Assembly: GCA_016219375.1 (NCBI GenBank)
Contig: JACRNC010000016.1
Span: forward strand, 62,001 to 126,000
Origin: Burkholderiales bacterium
GTDB taxonomy: Bacteria; Pseudomonadota; Gammaproteobacteria; Burkholderiales; Burkholderiaceae_C
Direction of reading: 5' to 3'
Length of the DNA stretch: 64,000 nt
Each line of letters opens with the position of its first letter. The stretch's first letter is position 1. Below are positions 54,187 to 63,977 of the stretch, piece by piece. The notes under the pieces were generated by a model. The model did not search any database. It had not been told where the DNA came from and saw only the letters and a program-made list of their open reading frames with translations. A program made the translations under genes and the position numbers.

Positions 54187-54825
54187 ATGCTGAGCGCAGA
54201 GCAGGTGCTGGGCTTTCTGGCCGCGGCCGTGCTGCTGACCGCCACGCCGGGCCCGGACAACCTGATGGTGCTGGGCATCGGCATGTCGCGCGGCCGGCGG
54301 GCCGGCATGGCCTTCGGCCTGGGCTGCGCGCTGGGGTGCCTGAGCCACACGCTGCTGGCCGTGCTGGGCGGGGGCGCGCTGATCGCCGCGTCGCCTGCGG
54401 CCTTCACCGTGCTCAAGTGGGCGGGTGGCGGCTATCTCGTCTGGCTGGGCGTGCAGGCCTGGCGCCATGCCGGTGCGGTGCGTATCGGGCAGCCGGATGG
54501 TGGGGCCGGCGCCCGTGTCGACACACCCGCGCGGCTCTTCGCCAAGGGGCTGCTGGCCAATGCGGTCAACCCCAAGGTAGTGCTGTTCTTCCTGTCGCTG
54601 CTGCCGCAGTTCGTCGTGCCGGCGGCCGGTGCGGTGCCGCTGCAGATGGCGCTGCTCGGCCTGATCTTCACCGCGCAGGCCGCCGCGCTCTTCGGGCTGC
54701 TGGGCGCGTTCTCGGGCGTCATCGGCGCAGCGCTGATGCGCAGGCCGGGAGCCGGCCGCTGGCTGGACCGGCTGGCGGCGGCCGTGTTCACGCTGCTGGG
54801 TCTGCGCCTGGCGCTGGCGGGTTGA
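54187..54825 (+). CDS. LysE/RhtB-family amino acid exporter
   Basis: 212 residues with about six hydrophobic helices. The N-terminal 'LLTATPGPDNLMVLGIGMSR' is the LysE/RhtB signature, and 'FAKGLLANAVNPKVVLFFLS' is the second conserved segment. The family exports amino acids or related metabolites; the substrate cannot be told. It follows hrpA by 31 nt. Confidence 0.92.
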   Translation: MLSAEQVLGFLAAAVLLTATPGPDNLMVLGIGMSRGRRAGMAFGLGCALGCLSHTLLAVLGGGALIAASPAAFTVLKWAGGGYLVWLGVQAWRHAGAVRIGQPDGGAGARVDTPARLFAKGLLANAVNPKVVLFFLSLLPQFVVPAAGAVPLQMALLGLIFTAQAAALFGLLGAFSGVIGAALMRRPGAGRWLDRLAAAVFTLLGLRLALAG

Positions 54826-54880
54826 CGCGCTGGCCTTCCCTTTTGTCCTTGCCCTCACGCCCGCACGGGCCCTTCCTCTC

Positions 54881-55693
54881 ATGTCGCTGATGTCACCTTC
54901 ATCGCCCCGCACCGAGGACCACTTCATCGAGCACCTTGGCTGGCGGCTGTTCTGCCGCAGCTGGTGGCCCCAGGCGCAGCCGCCAGCGGGCGGGCGAGCG
55001 CCCATCGTGCTGCTGCACGACTCGCTGGGCTGCGTGGAGCTGTGGCGTGACTTCCCTGCCGCGCTGGCCGGGGCCACCGGCCGCCGCGTGGTGGCCTATG
55101 ACCGGCTGGGCTTCGGCCGCTCGGATGCGCGCTTGGCGCCAATCTCGCCTGGCTTCATCGCGGACGAGGCGGGCAGCGGATTTGCGGCCGTGCGCAAGGC
55201 GCTGGGCCTGGGCCGCTTCGTCGTCTTCGGTCACAGCGTCGGCGGCGGCATGGCGATCCACTGCGCGGCGGCGTTCGCAGGCGACTGCGAGGCGGTGATC
55301 ACCGAGTCGGCCCAAGCTTTCGTGGAGGATCGCACGCTGGCCGGCATCCGTGCCGCACGTGAGCAGTTCCGCGACCCGGCGCAGATGCAGCGGTTGGCGC
55401 GCTACCACGGCCCGCGGGCGCAATGGGTGCTGGACGCGTGGACCGAAACCTGGCTGCACCCCGACTTTGCCGGCTGGTCGCTGGCCGACGTGTTGCCGCG
55501 GGTGAGCGCGCCGGTGTTGGCGCTGCACGGTGCGCAGGATGAATACGGCTCCGCGGCGCATCCGCACATGATCGCCAGCCATTGCGGTGGGCCTGCCCAG
55601 GTCGAGATCCTGGCCGACACCGGCCACGTGCCGCATCGCGAGCGGCCCGATGCGGTGCTCTCGTTCGTCGCCAGGTTCCTGGACATGCCCTGA
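54881..55693 (+). CDS. Alpha/beta hydrolase
   Basis: 270 residues with a full catalytic triad: nucleophile S119 in 'FGHSVGGGMA', acid D220 in 'LHGAQDEYGS' and H249 in 'DTGHVPHRE'. The oxyanion region is 'IVLLHDSLGCVELWRDFPAA'. No signal peptide is seen. The substrate is unknown; it resembles small-molecule esterase or hydrolase families. It lies 55 nt after the LysE-type gene, possibly in one transcript. Confidence 0.9.
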   Translation: MSLMSPSSPRTEDHFIEHLGWRLFCRSWWPQAQPPAGGRAPIVLLHDSLGCVELWRDFPAALAGATGRRVVAYDRLGFGRSDARLAPISPGFIADEAGSGFAAVRKALGLGRFVVFGHSVGGGMAIHCAAAFAGDCEAVITESAQAFVEDRTLAGIRAAREQFRDPAQMQRLARYHGPRAQWVLDAWTETWLHPDFAGWSLADVLPRVSAPVLALHGAQDEYGSAAHPHMIASHCGGPAQVEILADTGHVPHRERPDAVLSFVARFLDMP

Positions 55694-55845
55694 TGGCTGG
55701 TGGCCGGTGCGCACCTGGCATGGACGAAGGGCCCCGACTCTGCGCATGACCCGGCTGTCAGAATCCGCGCCGCGTTTTGCTTGTTCAGCGGGCTGAGCTT
55801 CAGCAGCCCAGGGAGACGGCCGGCGAGCCGCAGGGAGGGATGGCG

Positions 55846-58800
55846 ATGAGGATGAGCACCAAGACCAGGCTGGGCCTGGGCCTGCTGGGCGCGGCGGTGG
55901 TGAGTGCCGCTGCATGGTGGTGGGCGGGCCGGGGTGGCGCCGCGGGGGGGCAAGAGGTGGCCGCGCCGGATGCGCCCTTCGCCCTGGCCGACTGCAAGCC
56001 GCGCGTGCTGGACGACCGCACGGCGCTGGCAGTGGTCTTCACCCAGCCGCTGAAGGACAAGCAGTCGCTTGATGAGTTGATCCATGTCTTCGACCTCGGC
56101 CCGGTGGAGGGCCAGGACGGCAGGAAGGCTGACAAGGCCGCCGGGCCCGGCGACGACAAGGGCCAGTTGGTGCAGGGCGCCTGGACCCTGGGCGACAACC
56201 CGCGCATCGCCTACTTCCCGTATGCCCCGGCGCAGCACCGCTACCGCATCGAGATCGGGGCCGGCCTGCTGTCGGTAGACGGTGCCAAGCTGGGCAAGGC
56301 CGCGCAGTGCCAGACCAGCAGTGAGGCGATGGCGCCGTCCTGGTACTTCGCCAGCCGCGGCGTGGTGCTGCCGGCCGGGCAGAACGGCGGCCTGCCGGTG
56401 GTCACGGTCAACCAGGCCGAAGTGGACGTGCAGTTCCTGCGCATCAACGACGACGCGCTGCCGCGCTTCATGGAGCAGGTGGCCGGCACACGCAAGAAGG
56501 CGTCCAGCGACGAGGGCGAGGACGGCGAAGGCGGAGAGGGCGACGAATACGTCTACGTCGAGCCCAGCAGCAAGCTGCAGGGCCGCGTCAACGGCTGGCA
56601 GCTCGACCAGCTGCGCAAGAGCAGCACCAGCGTCTACCTGGCGCGCTTTCGCACCGACGACCGCCCCAACCGGCGCAACGTGAGCTTTCTGCCGGTGGAG
56701 AACATCAAGCCGCTGCAGGAGCCCGGCGTCTACATCGCGGTCATGGGCCAGCCGGGCCGCTTCGACAACGACTACCAGGTGACGTACTTCTACGTCAGCG
56801 ACATCGGCCTGCATGCCCGGCGCTATGACGACAGCCTGCAGGCCTTTGCCACCTCGCTGAAGAGCGGCAAGGCGCGCTCGGGCGTGCAGTTCGAGCTGCT
56901 GGACGAGAACGCCCGCGTGCTGGCCCGGGCCCGGGCCGATGGCGACGGCCGCGGCGCCTTCGACCGCCTGCCCGATCAGGCGCGGCTGCTGGTCGCGCGT
57001 GACGGCAAGGAGATGACGGTCATCGTGCTGTCGCAGCCGGCGCTGGATCTGTCGGAGTTCGACATCGGCGGGCATCTGCCGGCCTCCACCAAGCTGTTCG
57101 CCTACGCCGGGCGGGACCTCTATCGCCCGGGCGAGAGCTTCCAGGTGTCGGTGCTGGCCCGCGATGCGGACGGCAAGCCGGTGCAGCCCGCGCCGCTGCA
57201 GGCGACCGTCAAGCGCGCCGACGGCCGCACGGTGTCCACGCAGATGTGGCGCCCGCGTGGCGACCTGCCCGGCTACTTCCAGCAGGCCATCGCCCTGCCG
57301 GCCGATGCGCAGACCGGCACCTGGATGCTGGAGCTGCGCGCCGACCCGGGTGCGCCCAAGGCCGACACCACCTGGAGCTTCAAGGTGGAGGAGTTCCTGC
57401 CCGAGCGCATGAAGCTGGAGCTCAAGACCGACAAGCCGGTGCTGGCGCCGGACGACGCGTACACGGTGCAGGTGCAGGGCGACTACCTCTTCGGCGCGCC
57501 GGCCGCGGGCAACCGCCTGCTGGTCAGCCGCGCGGTGGAGCGCGAGCGCCAAGCGCTGCCGCGGCAGTGGCCGGGCTTCATCTTTGGTGACTTCGCGGAC
57601 GACGAGCGCAAGCAGCGCCAGGAGCTGGAGGAGCAGACGCTGGACGATGCCGGCCAGGCCACCGTGGACCTGACGCCGGACCTGGCCGGCGCGCGATCGC
57701 CCATGCGCGTGCGCGGCAGCTTCAGCCTGCTGGAGACGGGCGGGCGGCCGGTGGTGCGGTCCATCGAGCGCACGGTGTGGCCGGCCCCGCAGCTGCTGGC
57801 GCTGCGCCCGCTGTTCGACCGCGATGTGGCGCAGGAAGGCGGCAAGGCGGCCTTCGAGCTGGTGCGCGTGGACACCCAGGGCCGCGTCGTGCCGCTGGCC
57901 AAGGCGCCGGTGCGCCTGATCCGCGAGGAGCGCGAGTACTACTGGCGCTTCGATGACCAGAAGGGCTGGCACTCCGGCTGGACGGAGACCGACGAGCCGG
58001 TGCAGAGCTTCGATGTGGCCATCAAGGGCCGCACACCCATCGATGTGCCGGTCAAGTGGGGCCGCTACCGCCTAGAGGTGGACGACCCGCAGACCGGCCT
58101 GACGCTGCGCTACCGCTTCTATGCCGGCTGGAACGCGCAGGATGCCGAAGACATCGGCAACCGCCCGGACCGCGTGCAGCTCAAGCTGGAGGGCGCGCCC
58201 TTCAAGCCCGGCGACGACGCGCGGCTGCTGATCACGCCGCCGCACGACGGCACGGCGCTGGTCACGGTGGAAGGCGGCGGCCTGCTGTGGAGCAAGCGCA
58301 TCAGCGTCTCCACCAGCGGCACCAAGGTGGACATCCCGATGGACGAGAAGTGGGCGCGGCATGATCTGTATGCCACGGTGACGGTCTTCCGCCCCGGCAG
58401 CCAGGGCGACCGCGTCACGCCGGCCCGCGCCGTGGGCCTGGTGCACCTGCCGCTGGACCGCGCGGCGCGCAAGCTCAAGGTGGCCGTCACCGCCCCGGCC
58501 AAGGTGCTGCCCGAGCGGCGCACCACGGTGCGCGTCAAGGTGGACGGCGTGGCTGCGGGCAAGGGCGCGCAGCAGGCCTTCGTCACCCTGTCTGCCGCGG
58601 ACGTGGGCATCCTCAACATCACGCAGTACAAGACGCCCGACCCGGTGGACGCCTTCTTCGGCAAGCACCGCTACACCGCCGAGCTGCTGGACATCTACGG
58701 CAAGCTCATCGAGAAGATGGAGGGCACGACCGCCAAGCTGGCCTACGGCGGCGATGCCAACCGGCGCGACACCCGCAGCATGCCCAAGAAGGTCAAGCTG

Positions 58801-61155
58801 GTGGACCTGTTCAGCGGGCCGGTCAAGCTCGATGCCAACGGCGAGGCGGTGATCCCGCTGGACGTGCCGGACTTCAACGGCACCCTGCGCCTGATGGCCG
58901 TGGCCGCCACGGCGGATCGCTTCGGCAGCGCCGAGGCGCAGATGGTGGTGGCCGCCCCGGTGGTGGCCGAGCTGTCCACGCCGCGCTTCATCGCGCCGGG
59001 CGATGTGGCCACGATCGCGCTGGACGTGACCAACCTCAGCGGTACACCGCAGACGCTGACCGTGGAGCTGGCCGGCGCCGACCCGGTGCGCATCCGCGAG
59101 GGCCGCCAGACGCTGACGCTCAGGCATCAGCAGCGCAGCACGCTGCGCTTCACGGCCGAGGCCACCGACGCCTATGGCCTGGCGCGGCTGACGCTCAAGC
59201 TGGCCAATGCCGCGCCGGATGGATCGCCGGCTGCGCTGCGCATCGTGCGCCAGTCCGCGCTGCAGGTGCAGCCCACCTCGCCGCTGGAGCGCGACATCCG
59301 CCGCGTCAAGCTCGATGCGGGCCAGACGCTCAAGCTGGAGCCGGGCTGGATCGAGCGTTTCCACAAGGGCTCGGCCAGCGTGGCGCTGAGCGTGTCGGAC
59401 AAGCCGCCGCTGAACGTGCAGCGCCTGGTGCAGGGCCTGCTCGACTATCCCTATGGCTGCCTGGAGCAGACCACCAGCGCCGCCTATCCGCACCTGTTCA
59501 TCGACGAGGCGGCGGCGCAGGCCTATGGCCTCAAGCCGCGCACCCGCGAGGAGCGCGCCCGCTTCATCGAAGGCGCGATGGGCCGCATCGCCGGCATGCA
59601 GAAGCACGATGGCGGCTTCAGCCTGTGGGGCGACGGGCCGTACGAGGCCTGGCTGTCGGCCTATGTGATCGGCTTCCTGCAGGACGCGCGCGACCAGGGC
59701 TTTGCCGTGCCCGAGCGGCTGTATGCCAGCGGGCAGGACTGGCTGCTGCAGCAGCTGCGCCAGGCGCCCAACCGCTTCAGCCCGCTGCCCGGGTCGGCCC
59801 AGCCTGACGCGCAAGGCAACCTGCCGGCACGCGAATACGAGCTGCTGCGCGACCAGCACCGCCGATTCGCCGAGCTGGCCCATGCGGGCTACGCGCTGGC
59901 CCGCGACAAGAAGGCGCCGCTGGCCCTGCTGCGCTACCTGCACGAGCAGCGCGAGCGCGCCCGCTCGCCGCTGCCGCTGGTGCACCTGGGCCTGGCCCTG
60001 CGGATGATGGGCGACGAGCCGCGGGCCAGGGTGGCGCTGGACGAGGCGATGAAGCGCCCCTACGGCATCACGCTCAAGCACCGCGACGACTGGTGGGCGC
60101 AGGAGTGGCTGGGCGACTACGGCTCGCCGGTGCGCGACCTGGCGCTGAGCTATGCGCTGCTGTTGCGCCACGACGCGCGGCTCGCGCGCCAGGACAATCT
60201 GCTCTTCGACTTGGCCAGTCGCCTGGGCGGCCGGCAGTACTGGTCCACGCAGGAGCGCATGGCGCTCTACCTCGCTGCGCGCGCGGCCGGCGCCGTGCCG
60301 GGCGCGAAGACAGACAAGGCGGCCGAGTGGAATGCCGCGCTGCACATCGGCGAGGCGGCGCAGGGACTGGCCTCGCGCCGCACCGAGATGCGCAGCTTCG
60401 ACGCCGCCACACTGGCCCGCGGCGTGACGCTGACCAACCAGCATGGCCAGCCGCTGTTCATCGAGCTGGAGGTCTCGGGCTATCCGCTCAAGGCCCCTGC
60501 GCCCAAGGCGGACGCCATCGAGCTCAAGCGTGAATGGTTCGCCCTGGACGGCCAGCCCTGGGGCAGCCGGCCGCTCAAGGTGGGCGACATGCTCATCGTG
60601 CGCCTGCAGGCTCGCGCCCGCCAGACCATCGAAGACGGGCTGATCGTGGACCGTATCCCCGCCGGGCTGGAGGTGGAGAACCTCAACCTGTCCCAAGGCC
60701 CGCAGGCTGGCGAGCTGACCGTGGGCGGCGTCAACCTGGCGCAGGCCATGAGCGACGAGCGCATCAAGCACCGCGAGTACCGCGACGACCGCTACGTGGC
60801 TGCCGCGCGGCTGGGGCCGCAGTGGCTGACCGTGTTCTACATGGTCCGCGTCGTCACGCCCGGCCGCTATGTCGTGCCCGCGCCCTATGCCGAGGACATG
60901 TACCGCCCCGAGCTGCGCGCGGTGGGCGAGGCCACGGCGGGCATCGTCATCACCGATCCCAAGGGCGGTGGCGTGCCGCAGGCGGCGGAGCCGGCAGCGG
61001 CCGCTGCACCGGGGGCGGCTGAGGCCGCTGCGTCTGGCCCGGCGGGCGCGGCGGACGTGAAGGCGGGCGGTGCGGCGGCCGGCGGCGTGCCGCGGGCCGC
61101 AGCCGGCGCGGTGTCTGGCGCTGCGCGGGGCGCATCGGCCGCGGCGTCACGCTGA
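55846..61155 (+). CDS. Bacterial alpha-2-macroglobulin
   Basis: About 1769 residues. It has an N-terminal membrane anchor (about residues 8-28), MG domains including 'AYAGRDLYRPGESFQVSVLA', and the intact thioester motif 'CLEQ' at C1205 within 'YPYGCLEQTTSAAYPH', then the alpha-helical thioester domain. Such proteins trap proteases in the periplasm. E. coli YfhM is a lipoprotein, whereas here no lipobox is seen. The start is ATG 55846, 6 nt after AGGGAGGG; ATG 55840 is an alternative. An acidic Gly/Glu/Asp loop (about 219-236) and a 63-residue Ala/Gly/Pro C-terminal tail are unusual. Followed by pbpC. Confidence 0.94.
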   Translation: MRMSTKTRLGLGLLGAAVVSAAAWWWAGRGGAAGGQEVAAPDAPFALADCKPRVLDDRTALAVVFTQPLKDKQSLDELIHVFDLGPVEGQDGRKADKAAGPGDDKGQLVQGAWTLGDNPRIAYFPYAPAQHRYRIEIGAGLLSVDGAKLGKAAQCQTSSEAMAPSWYFASRGVVLPAGQNGGLPVVTVNQAEVDVQFLRINDDALPRFMEQVAGTRKKASSDEGEDGEGGEGDEYVYVEPSSKLQGRVNGWQLDQLRKSSTSVYLARFRTDDRPNRRNVSFLPVENIKPLQEPGVYIAVMGQPGRFDNDYQVTYFYVSDIGLHARRYDDSLQAFATSLKSGKARSGVQFELLDENARVLARARADGDGRGAFDRLPDQARLLVARDGKEMTVIVLSQPALDLSEFDIGGHLPASTKLFAYAGRDLYRPGESFQVSVLARDADGKPVQPAPLQATVKRADGRTVSTQMWRPRGDLPGYFQQAIALPADAQTGTWMLELRADPGAPKADTTWSFKVEEFLPERMKLELKTDKPVLAPDDAYTVQVQGDYLFGAPAAGNRLLVSRAVERERQALPRQWPGFIFGDFADDERKQRQELEEQTLDDAGQATVDLTPDLAGARSPMRVRGSFSLLETGGRPVVRSIERTVWPAPQLLALRPLFDRDVAQEGGKAAFELVRVDTQGRVVPLAKAPVRLIREEREYYWRFDDQKGWHSGWTETDEPVQSFDVAIKGRTPIDVPVKWGRYRLEVDDPQTGLTLRYRFYAGWNAQDAEDIGNRPDRVQLKLEGAPFKPGDDARLLITPPHDGTALVTVEGGGLLWSKRISVSTSGTKVDIPMDEKWARHDLYATVTVFRPGSQGDRVTPARAVGLVHLPLDRAARKLKVAVTAPAKVLPERRTTVRVKVDGVAAGKGAQQAFVTLSAADVGILNITQYKTPDPVDAFFGKHRYTAELLDIYGKLIEKMEGTTAKLAYGGDANRRDTRSMPKKVKLVDLFSGPVKLDANGEAVIPLDVPDFNGTLRLMAVAATADRFGSAEAQMVVAAPVVAELSTPRFIAPGDVATIALDVTNLSGTPQTLTVELAGADPVRIREGRQTLTLRHQQRSTLRFTAEATDAYGLARLTLKLANAAPDGSPAALRIVRQSALQVQPTSPLERDIRRVKLDAGQTLKLEPGWIERFHKGSASVALSVSDKPPLNVQRLVQGLLDYPYGCLEQTTSAAYPHLFIDEAAAQAYGLKPRTREERARFIEGAMGRIAGMQKHDGGFSLWGDGPYEAWLSAYVIGFLQDARDQGFAVPERLYASGQDWLLQQLRQAPNRFSPLPGSAQPDAQGNLPAREYELLRDQHRRFAELAHAGYALARDKKAPLALLRYLHEQRERARSPLPLVHLGLALRMMGDEPRARVALDEAMKRPYGITLKHRDDWWAQEWLGDYGSPVRDLALSYALLLRHDARLARQDNLLFDLASRLGGRQYWSTQERMALYLAARAAGAVPGAKTDKAAEWNAALHIGEAAQGLASRRTEMRSFDAATLARGVTLTNQHGQPLFIELEVSGYPLKAPAPKADAIELKREWFALDGQPWGSRPLKVGDMLIVRLQARARQTIEDGLIVDRIPAGLEVENLNLSQGPQAGELTVGGVNLAQAMSDERIKHREYRDDRYVAAARLGPQWLTVFYMVRVVTPGRYVVPAPYAEDMYRPELRAVGEATAGIVITDPKGGGVPQAAEPAAAAAPGAAEAAASGPAGAADVKAGGAAAGGVPRAAAGAVSGAARGASAAASR

Positions 61156-61310
61156 GGGCGACGGCGGCCCGCGCCTTACCGTTTGCCACTCATGCAGCGC
61201 GTCGGTCTCCACCGGTGTGCCGGTGCCCTTGCCGGGCAGCCCGGGCGACGGACTGATCGGCTCCCCTTGCCCTGCTGCCCGCTCCCTCACCCCACACCGC
61301 GAGGTGCGGC

Positions 61311-63731
61311 ATGACGCCCCGCTGGTGGGCCGCCGCTCCGCGCAGCCGGCGCTTGCGCTGGCTCCTGGCCGCCATGCTGGCCGCGCTGCTGGCCCTGGAC
61401 CTGGCCTTTCCGCCGCCGCTGCCGCATCCCGACCAGGGCGTGGTCGTCACCGCGCGCGACGGCACGCCGCTGCGCACCTATCCCGGCCGGGACGGCATCT
61501 GGCGCCAGCCGGTGGCGGTGGATGCGGTTTCGCCGCTCTATCTGCAGGCGCTGCTGACCTATGAGGACCGCTGGTTCCGCTGGCATCCAGGCGTCAACCC
61601 GGCGGCCCTGCTGCGTGCGGGCTGGCAGGCGCTGTGCCACGGGCGGGTGGTGTCGGGCGGCTCCACGCTGACCATGCAGGTCGCCCGCATCCTGGATCCG
61701 CCGGCCGGCGGCTCGCGCTCGGCAGCCGCCAAGCTGCGGCAGGTGGCCCGCGCGGTGCAGCTGGAGATGCGCCTGTCCAAGGACGAGATCCTGGCGATCT
61801 ACCTGCACCGCGCGCCGATGGGCGGCATCGTGGAGGGCGTGGAGATGGCCTCGCGCAGCTACCTGGGCCGCGACAGCCGCCACCTCAGCCATGCCGAGGC
61901 GGCCATGCTGGCCGTGCTGCCCCAGGCGCCGTCCCGCCTGCGGCCCGACCGTGCGCCCGCTGCCGCCCGGGCCGCGCGCGACAAGGTGCTGGCCCGCATG
62001 CAGGCCGCGGGCGTGTGGTCGCCGCAGGACGTGGCCGATGCGCGGATGGAGCAGGTGGCGGTGCAGCCGCTGCGCGCGCAATGGATCGCCCCGCTGGCCG
62101 CCGAGCGGCTGCGCGGCGCGGTGCCGCCTCGGGCATCGGTATTGGATGCCGGCGACGCAGGCGAGGGCGCGGCGCTGCTCGCGCGGCTGCGGGCGGGTGC
62201 CCTCTGGGGCGCACAGCGGCTGGGCGCCTGGGGCTCGCCAGCCGCCCCGGGCCTGGCGGGCGCCGGCATCAGCACCGTCCGCTCCACGCTGGACATCGAG
62301 CTGCAGACCAGCATCGAGCGCATGCTGCGCGACCGCATAGACCGCCTGCCGCCCAAGGTGTCGATGGCCGTGCTGGTGATGCACAACGACAGCCTGCAGG
62401 TGCTGGCCTATGCCGGATCGGCGGACTTCTCGGACGCCAGCCGCGCCGCGCATGTGGACATGGTGCGCGGCGTGCGCTCGCCGGGCTCCACGCTCAAGCC
62501 CTTCCTCTATGCCCTGGCGCTGGACGACGGCCTGGTGCATTCCGAGAGCCTGCTGGTGGATGCGCCGCAGTCCTTCAGCGGCTACCAGCCGGGCAACTTT
62601 CAGGCCTCGTTTAGCGGGCCGGTGAGCGTGGCCGAGGCGCTGCAGCGCTCGCTCAACGTGCCCGCCGTGGACCTGCTGGACCGCATCGGCCCGGCGCGCT
62701 TTGCCGCCGTGCTGCGTGCCGGGGGGCTGAAGCTGCGCATGCCGGCCGCGGCCGAGCCCAACCTCAGCCTCATCCTGGGCGGGGCCGGCACCACGCTGCA
62801 GGAGCTGGTCGGCGCCTACCGCGCCCTGGCCCGCGGCGGCCTGAGCGGCCAGCCGCGGCTGACGGCCGATGCCCCGCGTGTCGAGGCCCGGCTGATAAGC
62901 CCCGGCGCGGCCTACATCGTGCGCGACATCCTGGAAGCCGGCGGCCACCCCGACCGGCCGTTCTACGAGGGCGGCCGGCGCATCGCCTGGAAGACCGGCA
63001 CCAGCTTCGGCTTCCGCGACGCCTGGGCCATCGGCGTGACGGACGCGCACACCATCGGCGTGTGGGTGGGGCGCCCGGACGGCACGCCCAACCCCGGCTT
63101 CTTCGGCGCCAACATCGCCGCGCCGCTGCTGCACGACATCGTGGCGGCGCTGCCCGCCGTGCCCGCCGCCGCACGCCCGCGCCCGGCCAGTGTCGGCACG
63201 GCCGCCATCTGCTGGCCGCTGGGCCTGCGCGCCGATGCCACCGCGCCCGAGCACTGCGCCCAGCGCCGCACCGCCTGGCTGCTGGACGGCGCCGCGCCGC
63301 CCACGCTGCCCGAGCGCGAGCGCAGCGAGGGCTTGTTGATCAGCGCGGCAGCCTGCGGCGGCACGGCGCTGCCGACGCCCTCATCCCACCAGATCGCCCG
63401 CTGGCCCCTGGCTCTGCAGCCGTGGGTGGGCGAGGCCGCCAACCCCTGCCAGGCCGACACGGCCGGCGGCCGCCTGCAGATCGAGGGCCTGGCCGACGGC
63501 GCCATCCTCAAGCCCGTCCCCGGCCAGCGCGGCGTCGAGCTGCAGCTGCGCACCCTGGGCGCCGCCACCGGCCGCCCGGTCTACTGGCTGATCGACGGCG
63601 TGCAGCAGGCCCGCACCGAGGGCGGCGCCAGCGTGACGCTGAAGCTGCCGGACCCCGGCGCGCATGCGGTGACGGCGCTGGATGAGCTGGGGCGGTATCA
63701 GCGTCTGAAGGTGAGAGTCGCAGGTGAGTGA
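61311..63731 (+). CDS. pbpC: Penicillin-binding protein 1C
   Basis: 806-residue class A peptidoglycan synthase. It has a signal anchor at about residues 16-33. The glycosyltransferase domain has catalytic E85 in 'YEDRWFRWHPGVNPAALLRA' and 'GGSTLTMQVARILDP'. The transpeptidase domain has S393 in 'SPGSTLKPF' and 'KTGTSFGFRDAWA' (K561). A C-terminal BiPBP_C domain follows, typical of PBP1C. Pairing with an upstream thioester-type alpha-2-macroglobulin is the known arrangement, thought to guard and repair the wall after outside attack. The gap of 155 nt between them shows no clear terminator. Confidence 0.96.
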   Translation: MTPRWWAAAPRSRRLRWLLAAMLAALLALDLAFPPPLPHPDQGVVVTARDGTPLRTYPGRDGIWRQPVAVDAVSPLYLQALLTYEDRWFRWHPGVNPAALLRAGWQALCHGRVVSGGSTLTMQVARILDPPAGGSRSAAAKLRQVARAVQLEMRLSKDEILAIYLHRAPMGGIVEGVEMASRSYLGRDSRHLSHAEAAMLAVLPQAPSRLRPDRAPAAARAARDKVLARMQAAGVWSPQDVADARMEQVAVQPLRAQWIAPLAAERLRGAVPPRASVLDAGDAGEGAALLARLRAGALWGAQRLGAWGSPAAPGLAGAGISTVRSTLDIELQTSIERMLRDRIDRLPPKVSMAVLVMHNDSLQVLAYAGSADFSDASRAAHVDMVRGVRSPGSTLKPFLYALALDDGLVHSESLLVDAPQSFSGYQPGNFQASFSGPVSVAEALQRSLNVPAVDLLDRIGPARFAAVLRAGGLKLRMPAAAEPNLSLILGGAGTTLQELVGAYRALARGGLSGQPRLTADAPRVEARLISPGAAYIVRDILEAGGHPDRPFYEGGRRIAWKTGTSFGFRDAWAIGVTDAHTIGVWVGRPDGTPNPGFFGANIAAPLLHDIVAALPAVPAAARPRPASVGTAAICWPLGLRADATAPEHCAQRRTAWLLDGAAPPTLPERERSEGLLISAAACGGTALPTPSSHQIARWPLALQPWVGEAANPCQADTAGGRLQIEGLADGAILKPVPGQRGVELQLRTLGAATGRPVYWLIDGVQQARTEGGASVTLKLPDPGAHAVTALDELGRYQRLKVRVAGE

Positions 63732-63977
63732 GGCACCGAAGGGGCAGTGAACAGCGGTGATGGCCACGATCAGCGGATCCGATTCACGGAGAAGCCTGAG
63801 CCGGCTGCGCAGCGCCCCGCGTAGCAGGCGTGTTCTTGCAGAGTCCGCCAGCAAACAACGCGAGCCCCCCTTCGTTACCGGAATCGCCGAGCCACGCTTC
63901 CCCATGCCTGTGGGGCAGGCCGGTTCCCCCGCCTACCGGCCCCCCTTCTAGACTGCAAGGTTTGAACAGGAGAAGAC

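Noticed and set aside
58072-60771. 899-codon antisense frame opposite the alpha-2-macroglobulin
   Set aside because: Same codon-bias effect; no ribosome binding site, no domain, and the sense strand encodes a conserved thioester motif.
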